Shown: positions 1-7,143, counted from the first letter of the stretch. The stretch: 12,547 bases of DNA from CAYXXN01 sp964469055 (GCA_964469055.1 CAYXXN010000081.1:1-12547); one strand, 5' to 3'. Program-made: numbers and translations. The notes: generated from the sequence alone by a model not told the origin.

Positions 1-2
1 TC

Positions 3-437
3 GCCGCGGCGACCCGCGAGGCGCTCGAGGCCGTGCCCGGCGCCGCTGGCGCCAACCATCACATGGGCTCGGCCCTCTCCGCCGACGCCGAGGCAATGCG
101 GGCCGTGCTGGCCGAGCTCGACCGCCGCGGTCTCTACTACGTGGACTCGCGGACGGTCCCCGAGAGCGTCGGTTACCGCCTGGCCCTGGAGATGGGGGTG
201 CCGGCCGCCGAGCGCGATGTCTTCCTGGACGCCGACCCCGAACCGGGGGCCGTGCGCGCCCAGTGGCGCCGCCTGCTCGCCGTCGCCCTCGAGCGGGGAG
301 CCGCCCTCGCCATCGCCCACCCGCACGAGGCCACCCTCGCCGTGCTCGCCGAGGAGGTTCCCCGCGCCCGCGCCGCGGGCTTCGAGTTCGTGCCGGTCGC
401 CGACCTGCTCACCCGCGCCGGCGGGCCGGAACTTTGA
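3..437 (+). CDS. Divergent polysaccharide deacetylase family protein, C-terminal part (5' end outside window)
   Basis: The reading frame is open from the left edge and ends at TGA 435-437, so only the last 144 residues are present. Near the visible N-terminus is an N-H-H-M-G-S motif (about bases 54-71), matching the NNHMGS signature of the divergent polysaccharide deacetylase family (YibQ/DUF610, NodB-like barrel). It is followed by the family's usual order: a 'gl.yvDS.T' segment, a 'DVFLD' segment (in place of the more common 'F.FLD') and an 'AIAHPH..TL' segment that corresponds to the usual 'IGHPHPETL'. Members are usually exported, and the first part of the protein carrying any signal peptide is off the window. 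The substrate is unknown for most members. An in-frame GTG at 33 is internal to the conserved domain and is not the start. The gene is convergent with the next one, with only 20 bases between stops. Family call is firm; function is not. Confidence 0.85.
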   Translation, partial: AAATREALEAVPGAAGANHHMGSALSADAEAMRAVLAELDRRGLYYVDSRTVPESVGYRLALEMGVPAAERDVFLDADPEPGAVRAQWRRLLAVALERGAALAIAHPHEATLAVLAEEVPRARAAGFEFVPVADLLTRAGGPEL

Positions 438-457
438 GCGCGCCTACCGCCGCCCGT

Positions 458-1165
458 TCACTCCACGTCGAACGACTGCAGCTCCACCGGCACCGCGCAC
501 TGGCCGGCCCACTCGATGGCCTGCCTCAGGACCGTGAGGTCCTCACTGGTCGCGAACGAACCGTAGACGTTCCAGCCGATGTAGGCGAGCAGGCCGGCGC
601 CCTCGCTGCGCGCCGCCAGACCGCCGGGGTTGCCGTCGGCCTGGGCCAGGTTGGCGGAGCCGTCCGTCGTGTAGCCGACGTAGTCTTCGCTGTCGAAGCC
701 GTACTTCCAGAAGCCGTAGGTGACCCAGTTCGCCGGCAGGCCCTGGGTGATGGGGTGGCCGGCGTCGATGACCTGGACGTCGATGGTCGAGTTCTCGGGG
801 ATGGAGTACCAGGTGTTGCTCTGAAACCCCGGTCCCCAGTCGCTCAACTGGACGTAGCCGTTGCCGGCCTGCACCCAGCCGATCGGCGGGGCGCCGAAGC
901 AGCTGCCGCAACCGGCGTAGCTGAGCGCGACCTGGCAGGCCTCCTGCGAGGGGTCGGCCGACACGATGTAGTTGAAGCCCAGGCCGGTGAGGGTCGCCTC
1001 GAGCTCGCCCTGCTCGACGATCCCGCCGCCGCCCTCAGCGCCGGGTCCTGACGCGTCCGCCGCCGCGCCGCCGGCGGAGTCCCCCACGCACACCAGGCAG
1101 GTCTGCGCGGCGGACGCACCGGCGAGTCCAAAACCGATCGCGGCGATCAAGAGCCATCTCTTCAT
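458..1165 (-). CDS. Secreted cysteine-containing protein with a ThuA/glutamine-amidotransferase-like fold signature and PVELQSF tail
   Basis: 235 residues. The ATG at 1165 is chosen because a strong Shine-Dalgarno (GAGGAGA, 1177-1171) lies 5 bases upstream and the product then begins with a textbook signal peptide: MKRW, a hydrophobic core, and a cleavage region ASAA before Gln21. The mature part has six cysteines (23, 26, 77, 86, 89, 223), suggesting disulfides. A Gly/Ala-rich linker (about 31-50) precedes the domain. The phrase HPITQGLP (137-144) and the closing 'L..AIEWAG' helix are typical of ThuA-like/class I glutamine amidotransferase-like sugar-related domains found in exported proteins; no catalytic Cys-His pair is evident. 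The last ten residues include VPVELQSF, a phrase also common near the C-termini of secreted Bacteroidota proteins just before sorting domains; here it ends the protein. It is divergent from the carbamoyltransferase gene. Function is unknown; the fold call is a moderate inference. Confidence 0.72.
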   Translation of the reverse strand: MKRWLLIAAIGFGLAGASAAQTCLVCVGDSAGGAAADASGPGAEGGGGIVEQGELEATLTGLGFNYIVSADPSQEACQVALSYAGCGSCFGAPPIGWVQAGNGYVQLSDWGPGFQSNTWYSIPENSTIDVQVIDAGHPITQGLPANWVTYGFWKYGFDSEDYVGYTTDGSANLAQADGNPGGLAARSEGAGLLAYIGWNVYGSFATSEDLTVLRQAIEWAGQCAVPVELQSFDVE

Positions 1166-1170
1166 AATCT

Positions 1171-1177
1171 TCTCCTC
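1171..1177 (-). promoter_or_regulatory. Strong Shine-Dalgarno of the secreted protein gene
   Basis: On the minus strand this reads GAGGAGA, followed by 5 bases and the ATG at 1165. It decides the start: the longer open frame upstream would run through the promoter region. It is one of only two strong Shine-Dalgarno sequences seen in the window. Confidence 0.7.
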
Positions 1178-1196
1178 GGTTAAAAACGACCGGCAG

Positions 1197-1205
1197 ACTC
1201 TACCA
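1197..1205 (-). promoter_or_regulatory. Extended -10 element for the secreted protein gene
   Basis: Minus strand TGGTAGAGT: a TG dinucleotide one base before a TAnnnT hexamer. A transcript beginning about 7 bases downstream would have a leader of about 25 nucleotides carrying the GAGGAGA ribosome site. No good -35 box is visible, which is tolerable for an extended -10 promoter. The assignment rests on pattern and position only. Confidence 0.45.
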
Positions 1206-1206
1206 T

Positions 1207-1234
1207 CTGACGGGCGACGCCCGCCTGGTAGACT
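1207..1234 (+). promoter_or_regulatory. Promoter for the carbamoyltransferase cassette (extended -10, weak -35)
   Basis: TGGTAGACT at 1226-1234 is an extended -10 of the same form as the one on the opposite strand at 1205-1197. A CTGACG at 1207-1212 (four of six against TTGACA) lies 16 bases before the hexamer. The start site would fall near 1240-1242. That gives either a leader of about 30 nucleotides to the ATG at 1273 or a nearly leaderless GTG at 1240. The two divergent -10 hexamers are only about 26 bases apart, so the two promoters overlap and could interfere. Confidence 0.45.
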
Positions 1235-1272
1235 TCGCGGTGCCGCCCGCACCGCGGCACCTCCCCGAGGCA

Positions 1273-3090
1273 ATGAAGATTCTGGGTATCTCGGCCTTCT
1301 ACCACGACTCCGCCGCCTGCCTGGTGGTGGACGGCCGGGTGGTCGCTGCCGCTCAGGAGGAGCGTTTCACCCGCAAGAAGCACGACCACCGCTTTCCGCG
1401 GTGCGCCGTCGAGTACTGCCTGGCCGAGGCCGGCGGTCTCGCTGGCTCCGACCTCGACGCCGTCGCCTTCTACGACAAGCCCTGGCTCAAGTTCGAGCGG
1501 CTGCTCGAGACCTACCTCGCTTTCGCCCCGGCCGGCCTGCCGTCGTTCTTGAAGGCGATGCCGCTGTGGCTCAAACAGAAGCTCTGGATGGGCGACCTGA
1601 TCAAGAAGGAGGTCGGCTTCGAGGGGCCGCTCTACTTCCCGGAGCATCACCAGTCGCACGCCGCCTCGGCCTTCTATCCGTCGCCGTTCCAGCGCGCGGC
1701 GGTGCTGACGCTCGACGGGGTGGGGGAGTGGGCGACCGCCTCCTGGGGGATCGGCCACGACCACTTGCTCGAGCAGCGCCAGGAGCTGATGTTCCCGCAC
1801 AGCCTCGGCCTCCTGTATTCGGCCTTCACCTACTACACCGGCTTCAAGGTCAACTCCGGCGAGTACAAGGTGATGGGCCTGGCGCCGTACGGCGAGCCCA
1901 AGTACGTGCGGACGATCCTCGAGCACCTCGTCGACTTGAAGGACGACGGCTCGTTCCGCCTGAACCAGAGGTACTTCAACTACTGCCAGGGTCTGACGAT
2001 GACCTCGCGGGCCTTCGATCGCCTCTTCGGCGGGCCGCCGCGGGCGCCGGAGTCGAAGCTCACGCAGCGCGAGATGGATCTGGCCCGCTCGGTCCAGGAC
2101 GTGACCGAGGAGATCATGCTGCACCAGGCTCGCTACGTCCGGCGGCAAACCGGCGAGCGGCATCTTTGCTTGGCCGGAGGCGTCGCCCTGAATTGCGTGG
2201 CCAACGGCAAGATCCTGCGCGAGGGCATTTTCGACGACCTGTGGATCCAGCCCGCGGCCGGTGACGCGGGGGGCGCCCTGGGCGCGGCCCTCTTCGTCTG
2301 GCACCAGGTGCAAGGCAACCCGCGGCAAGCCTCGGGGACCCGCGACAGCCAGCGGGGCTCGTATCTCGGCCCCGCCTACGACGGCGAGGCGATCGCCGCC
2401 TGGCTCGAGCGCGAGGGCATCCCGCACGAGAAGCTCGACCCGACCGAAGTGCCGCGCGTCGCCGCCAGCCTGATCGCCGCGGAGAAGGTGCTGGGCTTCC
2501 TCTCCGGCCGCATGGAGTTCGGGCCGCGCGCCCTCGGCGCCCGCAGCATCCTGGGCGACGCCCGCAGTCCCAACATGCAGTCGGTGATGAACCTGAAGAT
2601 CAAGTTCCGCGAGTCGTTCCGGCCCTTCGCACCGGCCTGCCTCGAAGAGGACGTCGCCGAGTACTTCGAGCTCGACCGGCCCTCGCCCTACATGCTGCTG
2701 GTGGCGCCGGTCGTCGAGCGGCGGCGACGGGCGATGACGGCCGGTGAGAGCGAGCTCTGGGGCATCGACAAGTTGAACGTGCCGCGCTCGGACGTGCCGG
2801 CGATCACCCACGTCGACTACTCGGCGCGCATTCAGACGGTCAACGGCGAGCATCCGGTCTTCTACCAGGTGCTGCAGGCGTTCAAGGAAAAGACCGGGTA
2901 CGGAATCCTGGTGAACACCTCGTTCAACGTGCGCGGCGAGCCGATCGTCTGCACGCCACAGGACGCCTATCTCTGTTTCATGCGCACGGAGATGGATGCG
3001 CTGTTGCTCGAGAACTGCCTGTTGCTCAAAGAGGAGCAGCCGGCCTTGAAGGACGATGTGGATTGGCGCAAGCAGTACGAGCTGGACTGA
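1273..3090 (+). CDS. Carbamoyltransferase, NodU/TobZ family
   Basis: 605 residues, normal for the family. These enzymes use carbamoyl phosphate and ATP to form a carbamoyl-adenylate and transfer the carbamoyl group to a hydroxyl of a sugar or natural product. The N-terminal Kae1-like domain opens with MKILGISAFYHDSAA and RFTRKKHDHRFP, and carries the metal-site motif HHQSHAASAFY (125-135), a phosphate/nucleotide motif TLDGVGE (146-152), NSGEYKVMGLAPYG (194-207) and AGGVALNCVANGKI (301-314). The C-terminal domain has MEFGPRALGARSILGD (414-429), SFRPFAPA (448-455) and GYGILVNTSFNVRGEPIV (542-559). All expected motifs are intact. The ATG at 1273 is chosen because the family begins with MKILG; an upstream GTG at 1240 would add 11 unconserved residues. 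It is followed after 4 bases by an SxtJ-family gene. The acceptor cannot be told from sequence; no nodulation or aminoglycoside genes are nearby. Confidence 0.93.
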   Translation: MKILGISAFYHDSAACLVVDGRVVAAAQEERFTRKKHDHRFPRCAVEYCLAEAGGLAGSDLDAVAFYDKPWLKFERLLETYLAFAPAGLPSFLKAMPLWLKQKLWMGDLIKKEVGFEGPLYFPEHHQSHAASAFYPSPFQRAAVLTLDGVGEWATASWGIGHDHLLEQRQELMFPHSLGLLYSAFTYYTGFKVNSGEYKVMGLAPYGEPKYVRTILEHLVDLKDDGSFRLNQRYFNYCQGLTMTSRAFDRLFGGPPRAPESKLTQREMDLARSVQDVTEEIMLHQARYVRRQTGERHLCLAGGVALNCVANGKILREGIFDDLWIQPAAGDAGGALGAALFVWHQVQGNPRQASGTRDSQRGSYLGPAYDGEAIAAWLEREGIPHEKLDPTEVPRVAASLIAAEKVLGFLSGRMEFGPRALGARSILGDARSPNMQSVMNLKIKFRESFRPFAPACLEEDVAEYFELDRPSPYMLLVAPVVERRRRAMTAGESELWGIDKLNVPRSDVPAITHVDYSARIQTVNGEHPVFYQVLQAFKEKTGYGILVNTSFNVRGEPIVCTPQDAYLCFMRTEMDALLLENCLLLKEEQPALKDDVDWRKQYELD

Positions 3091-3094
3091 AGCG

Positions 3095-3496
3095 ATGAGC
3101 CTCTGGACCGAGAAGACCGTGAAGGACCTGCGCCGCTTCGGCCTCTCGTTCGGCTGCGCGTTCGGGCTGCTCGGCGGCTTGCTCTGGTGGCGGGACCGGC
3201 CGGCCGCGCCATGGGTGCTGGGCGTCGCGGGGACGGTGCTCGCCCTGGGGATCGCCTTCCCGCGCGCCTTGGCGCCGCTCGAGTGGGTGCTCGCCAAGAT
3301 CTTCAAGGCGGTGACGACGGCGTTGACCTACGTGCTCGTGACGATCACTTTCTACCTGGTGATCACGCCGATGGGGCTCCTGATGCGCCTCTTCGGCCGC
3401 GACCCACTGGGCCTCAAATTCGACCGCGGGAAGGCCAGCTACTGGGTGGACGTGGAGCCCGACGGACCCTGGTCGCGGCCCGACAAGCCCTTCTGA
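3095..3496 (+). CDS. SxtJ-family small membrane protein
   Basis: 133 residues, starting 4 bases after the carbamoyltransferase stop and so almost certainly co-translated from one transcript. Three hydrophobic segments are visible at about 15-31, 38-56 and 73-98, the first ending in a WWR pair-and-charge boundary. They are followed by a cytoplasmic-type tail with the family's GRDPLGLKFD segment (101-110) and SYWV (115-118). This matches the SxtJ membrane protein family, named from the saxitoxin cluster, which is regularly found directly after NodU/TobZ-type carbamoyltransferases in many phyla. Its biochemical role is not established; a membrane anchor or partner for the enzyme is the simplest idea. 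The ribosome site is weak (GACTGAAGCG before ATG), in line with coupling to the upstream stop. Confidence 0.85.
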   Translation: MSLWTEKTVKDLRRFGLSFGCAFGLLGGLLWWRDRPAAPWVLGVAGTVLALGIAFPRALAPLEWVLAKIFKAVTTALTYVLVTITFYLVITPMGLLMRLFGRDPLGLKFDRGKASYWVDVEPDGPWSRPDKPF

Positions 3497-3498
3497 AG

Positions 3499-3520
3499 CG
3501 GCCGGGCTCCGGCCCGGCCG
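3499..3520 (+). terminator. Perfect 9-bp GC hairpin with UNCG-type tetraloop
   Basis: CGGCCGGGC and its exact complement flank the loop TCCG, giving a 9-bp stem closed by a C-G pair around UCCG, the very stable cUNCGg class of RNA tetraloop. It begins 2 bases after the SxtJ-family stop and ends 20 bases before the DUF5989 start. There is no T-run, so this is not a standard intrinsic terminator. It could act as an attenuator, an mRNA 3'-end stabiliser or a weak pause. The fold is certain from the sequence; the role is inference. Confidence 0.5.
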
Positions 3521-3524
3521 AATC

Positions 3525-3533
3525 TGCGAGAAT
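3525..3533 (+). promoter_or_regulatory. Possible internal extended -10 before the DUF5989 gene
   Basis: TGCGAGAAT: TG, one base, then GAGAAT, which matches TAnnnT except for the first base. It ends 7 bases before the ATG at 3541, where no Shine-Dalgarno is present. That spacing would make the transcript leaderless. It lies just after the hairpin, so the last gene of the cassette could have its own expression level. Confidence 0.3.
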
Positions 3534-3540
3534 CACCGCC

Positions 3541-3699
3541 ATGGGCTTCGCCTCCAACCTCGCGACCCTCTGGGACTTCTTGAAGACCCGCAAGAAGTGG
3601 TGGCTGACTCCGATCGTGCTCATGCTGATCCTCCTCGGCGCGCTGATCGTCCTCTCGGAGTCAGCGCAGGTAGCGCCGTTCATCTACGCGTTGTTCTAG
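3541..3699 (+). CDS. DUF5989 family small membrane protein
   Basis: 52 residues. A short N-terminal helix (MGFASNLATLWDFLKTR) is followed by the family's hallmark basic-aromatic patch KKWWL (18-22), a single membrane span at about 24-38, and a hydrophobic C-terminus ending in APFIYALF. This layout matches the DUF5989 family, tiny proteins that sit with carbamoyltransferase and SxtJ-family genes; all three occur here in order. The ATG at 3541 is chosen because the conserved family starts there; the frame is open further upstream through the SxtJ gene but encodes nothing recognisable. The function is unknown. In many genomes the cassette continues with an SGNH/GDSL hydrolase; here the next gene is convergent and unrelated. 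Confidence 0.82.
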   Translation: MGFASNLATLWDFLKTRKKWWLTPIVLMLILLGALIVLSESAQVAPFIYALF

Positions 3700-3914
3700 G
3701 GGACGGCCGGCGCGTCGCGACCGGCGAGGCGACGCCGAGCCGCGTGATCGTCGGCTGGGAGCCGCCGGCGGCCGAGCGGTGAGCCCGAGGTCGGGTGTGC
3801 ACGCTTTGACCTACGAGGTGCTCGGGCTTGCCCTGTGCCGGCTCGTCGGCCCGATTCGCTCAGGCCGTCCGTGTTCCACGGAGTCCGTGCCGCCACTCGT
3901 CAGTCCAGGTGTGT
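3700..3914. other. 215-base intergenic region between convergent transcription units
   Basis: No gene can be supported. A plus-strand frame through 3687-3782 reads GRRVATGEATPSRVIVGWEP and stops at TGA 3780-3782. It looks protein-like but has no start or recognisable family, and may be a remnant or chance. Inverted repeats are present: AGCCCGAG (3782-3789) with CTCGGGCT (3821-3828), and a 6-bp stem at 3868-3882 with a TTC loop. Neither has a T-run. One or both could help end the two converging transcripts. Confidence 0.4.
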
Positions 3915-6443
3915 TTACTCCCCCTGAAGCACCGCCAGCGGCCGCGCGGCGAGGGCGCGCCAGCCGGCGGCGACGCCGGTGGCCGCCGCTAGCAACGCGG
4001 TGGCGGTGAGGCCGACGCCGGCGACGGTGGGCTCGAAGCTCCAGTCGATCTCCATGCCGTAGGTGAGGACGGCCCAGGCGAGGAGGTTGCCACCGGCGAC
4101 GCCGATCACCGCCGCCGCGAGGCCGATGAGGCCGTACTCGACGGCGAAGAGGGCGATCACCTGGCGGCGGGTCATGCCGAGGGTCTTCAAGAGCGCGATC
4201 TCGCGCGCGCGGCGCACGGCGGCGGCGGCGACGGCGCCGGCGAGGATGAGGATCCCGGCGATGACGGTGAAGGAGCCGAGGAAGCGCACGCCGTCGGCGA
4301 TCCGCGACAGGATTCCCGCGACCCTGGTCAGGACGTCGCGGATCGGGACGAGCGTAACGTTGGGGAAACGCGCCGCCAGGGCGTCGCGGGCTCTCTCGTC
4401 ACCACCCTCCGGCAGACGCGCCGTGGCGAGCCGGATCTGCGGTGCGTCGTCGAGCACGCCGGGCTCGACGACGAGGAAGAAATTGATGTCGAAGGTGCGC
4501 CAGTCGACGCGGCGCAAGCTGGTGACCGCGAGGTCGATGGGCACGCCCTGGACGTCGAAGGTCAGCACGTCGCCGAGACTCACTCCCAGATCGTCCTCGG
4601 CGAACTCCACCTCGACGCTCACCTCGGCGCGCGTCGGATCGGACCAGAGGGCCCCGGCGACGACCTCGTTGTCGGGCGGCAACTGCTCCAGGTAGGTGAG
4701 GCGCTGCTCGCGGGTGAGCGCCCAATGGTGCTCGCCGCGCTCGCCCTGCGCCAGCTCGGCGGTGGCCACCCCGTCGATCGCCGCCAGGCGGGCGGTGACG
4801 ACCGGTACCGACTCGATGCCCTCGGCGCCGGCGCGGGCGAGCAACGCCTGCACTTCCGGCCATTGCGCAGGTTGGATATCGACGAGAAACGCGGACGGCG
4901 CCTCGGTGGGCAGCTCGGCGAGCAACGCGCCAGTCAACCCGCGCTCGACCAACGTCATGCCGGACACCAGGAGGACGCCGAGACCGAGGGCGACGATGGC
5001 ACCGAGCGTGCCCATGCCGGGCCGGCTCAAGCCCGCCAAGCCGTGACGCAGCACCACGCCGCGCGCCGTTCGCTGGAGGAGCGCGGCGAGCCGGGTGAGC
5101 GCCCAGCCGGCGGCGGCCCGGAGGGCCGCCGCCACCGCCAACCCACCGACGAAGAGGGCGCCCCAGAGGAGCGAGCCCGCCTGCGTCACGGCGAGAAGGC
5201 CGATCCCCGCCGCCAGGCCGGCGGCCAGCGCCAGCGCCGCCCCGCGCCGCGGCGGCAGCGGCTCGACGTCCCGGCGCAGCACTCGCAGCGGGGAGACGCG
5301 GCGCACCGCGAGGAGCGCGGGGAGACTGCACAAGAGCGCCACGCCGACGCCCGCCGCGAGGCCGCGCGCCAAAGCCGCCGGCTGCCAGAGCGCCAGGTCG
5401 GTGACCGGCAGCAGGTCGGCGGCGAGCCGCGGGATGGCGGCTTGGACCACCGTGCCGGCGGCGGCGCCGACGAGGCTGCCGGCGAGCCCTAGGAGCGCCG
5501 TCTGGCCGGCGTAGAGGGCCAGCACCTCGACCGGCCGCATCCCCAGGCAGCGCAGCACGGCGATCGAGTCCATGCGGCCGGCGAGCCAGGCGCGGGTCGT
5601 CTGCGAGACCCCGAGGCCGCCCAGGAGCAGCGAGAGCAGAGCCACGAGCCCCAGGAAGCGGCCGCTGCGTGAGATGCCGGAGCGCAGCCCCGGCTGGGCG
5701 TCGGCGTGGGTCTCGACCGACCAGACTGCCTCGTCGAGCCGCGAGCGCAGCTCGGCGGCGAGGGCGGCCAGCGCCTCGGCGGAGTCGTCGCGCAGCTTCA
5801 CCAGCGTGCGGTAGTCGACATGGCTGCCGAAGCGTTCGAGATCGGTGCGCTCGAGCCCCTCGCCGGAGAGGAAGACCCGTGGGCCGAGAGTGAAGGCGTC
5901 GGCGAGCCGGTCGGGCTCGGAGGTCACCACCCCGGCAATGGCGAAGGTCTGGCTGCCGAGTGCCAGCTCTTCGCCCACGGCCAGGCCGAGGCGGGCGAGG
6001 AGGTCGGGAGCGACCAGCACCGAGCGCGCGTCGAGCAGCTCGGCGAGCGGCCGGTCGGGCACCAGGGCCAGCCGGCCGTAGAACGGATAGCCGCCGTCGG
6101 TCGCCTTGACCTCGACCAGCCGGCTCGCTCCCGGTGCGCCGTCGCGTGGTGGCGCCGCCACCGTCGTCGGCAGCTCACGCAGGGTGGCGAGCTCGAGGTC
6201 GGCGCGAGCGGCGAGCCAAGCGGCGACCTCCTCGGGCAGGGGCCGGTAGGAGGAGATCGCGAGATCGGCAGCCAGCAACGTCCGTGACTCGCGGCGGATC
6301 GCCTGGTCGAGGGCCGCCGAGTGGCCGGCGACGGCGACGATCGCCGCCACGCCCACGGCCAGGCAGGCGACGAAGAAGACGAGCCGCCAACGCGAGCCGC
6401 GCGACTCGCGCAGGATGGCGGCGAGGAAGAAGGCCGGGCTCAC
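3915..6443 (-). CDS. ABC transporter permease, FtsX/MacB type, YbbP-like
   Basis: 842 residues, about the length of E. coli YbbP. The layout is an N-terminal membrane span (about 20-42), a large extracytoplasmic domain, then several spans between about 265 and 450 including the first FtsX-type core. A span near 480-500 and a second extracytoplasmic domain (about 510-700) follow, then three C-terminal spans forming the second FtsX core, with the typical 'RAREIALLKTLGMTRRQV' coupling segment before the penultimate span. The corresponding coupling motif in the first half is 'SIAVLRCLGMRPVEV'. It starts at GTG 6443, whose GTGA overlaps the stop of the ATPase gene by 4 bases, so the two are coupled. 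Such systems move or release lipid-linked or envelope substrates; the E. coli pair has no settled substrate. A LolCE or macrolide-export role is less likely because the length and two-FtsX-half layout fit YbbP. Confidence 0.88.
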   Translation of the reverse strand: MSPAFFLAAILRESRGSRWRLVFFVACLAVGVAAIVAVAGHSAALDQAIRRESRTLLAADLAISSYRPLPEEVAAWLAARADLELATLRELPTTVAAPPRDGAPGASRLVEVKATDGGYPFYGRLALVPDRPLAELLDARSVLVAPDLLARLGLAVGEELALGSQTFAIAGVVTSEPDRLADAFTLGPRVFLSGEGLERTDLERFGSHVDYRTLVKLRDDSAEALAALAAELRSRLDEAVWSVETHADAQPGLRSGISRSGRFLGLVALLSLLLGGLGVSQTTRAWLAGRMDSIAVLRCLGMRPVEVLALYAGQTALLGLAGSLVGAAAGTVVQAAIPRLAADLLPVTDLALWQPAALARGLAAGVGVALLCSLPALLAVRRVSPLRVLRRDVEPLPPRRGAALALAAGLAAGIGLLAVTQAGSLLWGALFVGGLAVAAALRAAAGWALTRLAALLQRTARGVVLRHGLAGLSRPGMGTLGAIVALGLGVLLVSGMTLVERGLTGALLAELPTEAPSAFLVDIQPAQWPEVQALLARAGAEGIESVPVVTARLAAIDGVATAELAQGERGEHHWALTREQRLTYLEQLPPDNEVVAGALWSDPTRAEVSVEVEFAEDDLGVSLGDVLTFDVQGVPIDLAVTSLRRVDWRTFDINFFLVVEPGVLDDAPQIRLATARLPEGGDERARDALAARFPNVTLVPIRDVLTRVAGILSRIADGVRFLGSFTVIAGILILAGAVAAAAVRRAREIALLKTLGMTRRQVIALFAVEYGLIGLAAAVIGVAGGNLLAWAVLTYGMEIDWSFEPTVAGVGLTATALLAAATGVAAGWRALAARPLAVLQGE

Positions 6444-7135
6444 GGCGCCTCGGCGATGGCCGGGGTCGGGGAGAGTTGACCGCCTTCGAGCAGCAGACGG
6501 CGGCCGGCGAGGGCGGCGGCCGCCGGGTCGTGGGTGACGAGGACCAGGGTGGTGCCGGCGGAGGCCATGAGCTCGGCGATCAAGGCGAGCACCTGACGGC
6601 CAGTGTCCCGGTCGAGGTTGCCGGTGGGCTCGTCGGCCAAGAGCACGGCCGGCCGCGGCGCGAAGGCGCGGGCGAGGGCAACCCGTTGCTGCTCGCCGCC
6701 GGAGAGCTGCGCGGGATAATGGTCCTCACGGTCCGAGAGGCCGACGCGGGCGAGGAGCTGGCGAGCTTGCGCCCGCGCGTCGGGCGCCGCCAACAGCTCG
6801 AGTGGCAGCAGCACGTTCTCGAGCGCCGTCATGTTGGGCATGAGCTGGAAGGATTGGAAGACGAAGCCGATGCGCCGGCGCCGGAGCAGCGCCAGCTCGT
6901 CCTCGGAGAGCCGATGCACGGGCTCGCCGTCGAGCAGCACCTCGCCCGCCGTCGGCCGGTCGAGGCCGGCGATCAGCGCGAGCAGCGTCGACTTGCCGCT
7001 GCCCGAGGGGCCGAGCACGGCGACCGACTCGCCGGAGGCGACGGCGAGGTCGACGCCGGTGAGGACGTGAAGATCACGCCCGCCCGAGCGAAAGGTCTTG
7101 GTCAGCGAGCGCAGCTCGATGCGCGGCGGCGGCAC
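6440..7135 (-). CDS. ABC transporter ATP-binding protein, YbbA/LolD-like
   Basis: 231 residues with every expected ATPase motif: Walker A GPSGSGKS (42-49), Q-loop FVFQSFQLMP (91-100), signature LSGGEQQ (144-150), Walker B VLLADEPTGNLD (164-175) and switch His202 in VTHD. The Q-loop wording and length place it in the MacB/LolD/YbbA group that pairs with FtsX-type permeases. It is the first gene of the operon and overlaps the permease gene by 4 bases. The start is the GTG at 7135. No ribosome site is visible, but a TGGTAGTCT box ends 8 bases upstream, so this message may be leaderless. YbbA genes are commonly found beside a TesA-type esterase, and one lies 1.4 kb away here, divergently oriented. 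Confidence 0.92.
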   Translation of the reverse strand: MPPPRIELRSLTKTFRSGGRDLHVLTGVDLAVASGESVAVLGPSGSGKSTLLALIAGLDRPTAGEVLLDGEPVHRLSEDELALLRRRRIGFVFQSFQLMPNMTALENVLLPLELLAAPDARAQARQLLARVGLSDREDHYPAQLSGGEQQRVALARAFAPRPAVLLADEPTGNLDRDTGRQVLALIAELMASAGTTLVLVTHDPAAAALAGRRLLLEGGQLSPTPAIAEAP

Positions 7136-7143
7136 GGCCGGGC

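Noticed and set aside
1240..1272. GTG 1240 as start of the carbamoyltransferase
   Set aside because: It adds 11 unconserved residues; the family begins with MKILG at 1273. It is kept only as an alternative because a -10 box ends 5 bases before it.
1180..3306. 708-codon open frame on the minus strand across the carbamoyltransferase gene
   Set aside because: It mirrors the real gene's codon positions in high-GC DNA. The translation is rich in Arg, Leu, Val, Glu and His without any domain, while the plus strand has every motif of a known enzyme.
3782..3828. 8-bp inverted repeat (AGCCCGAG/CTCGGGCT) as an intrinsic terminator
   Set aside because: The loop is 31 bases and there is no T-run, so it is weak evidence for termination by itself.
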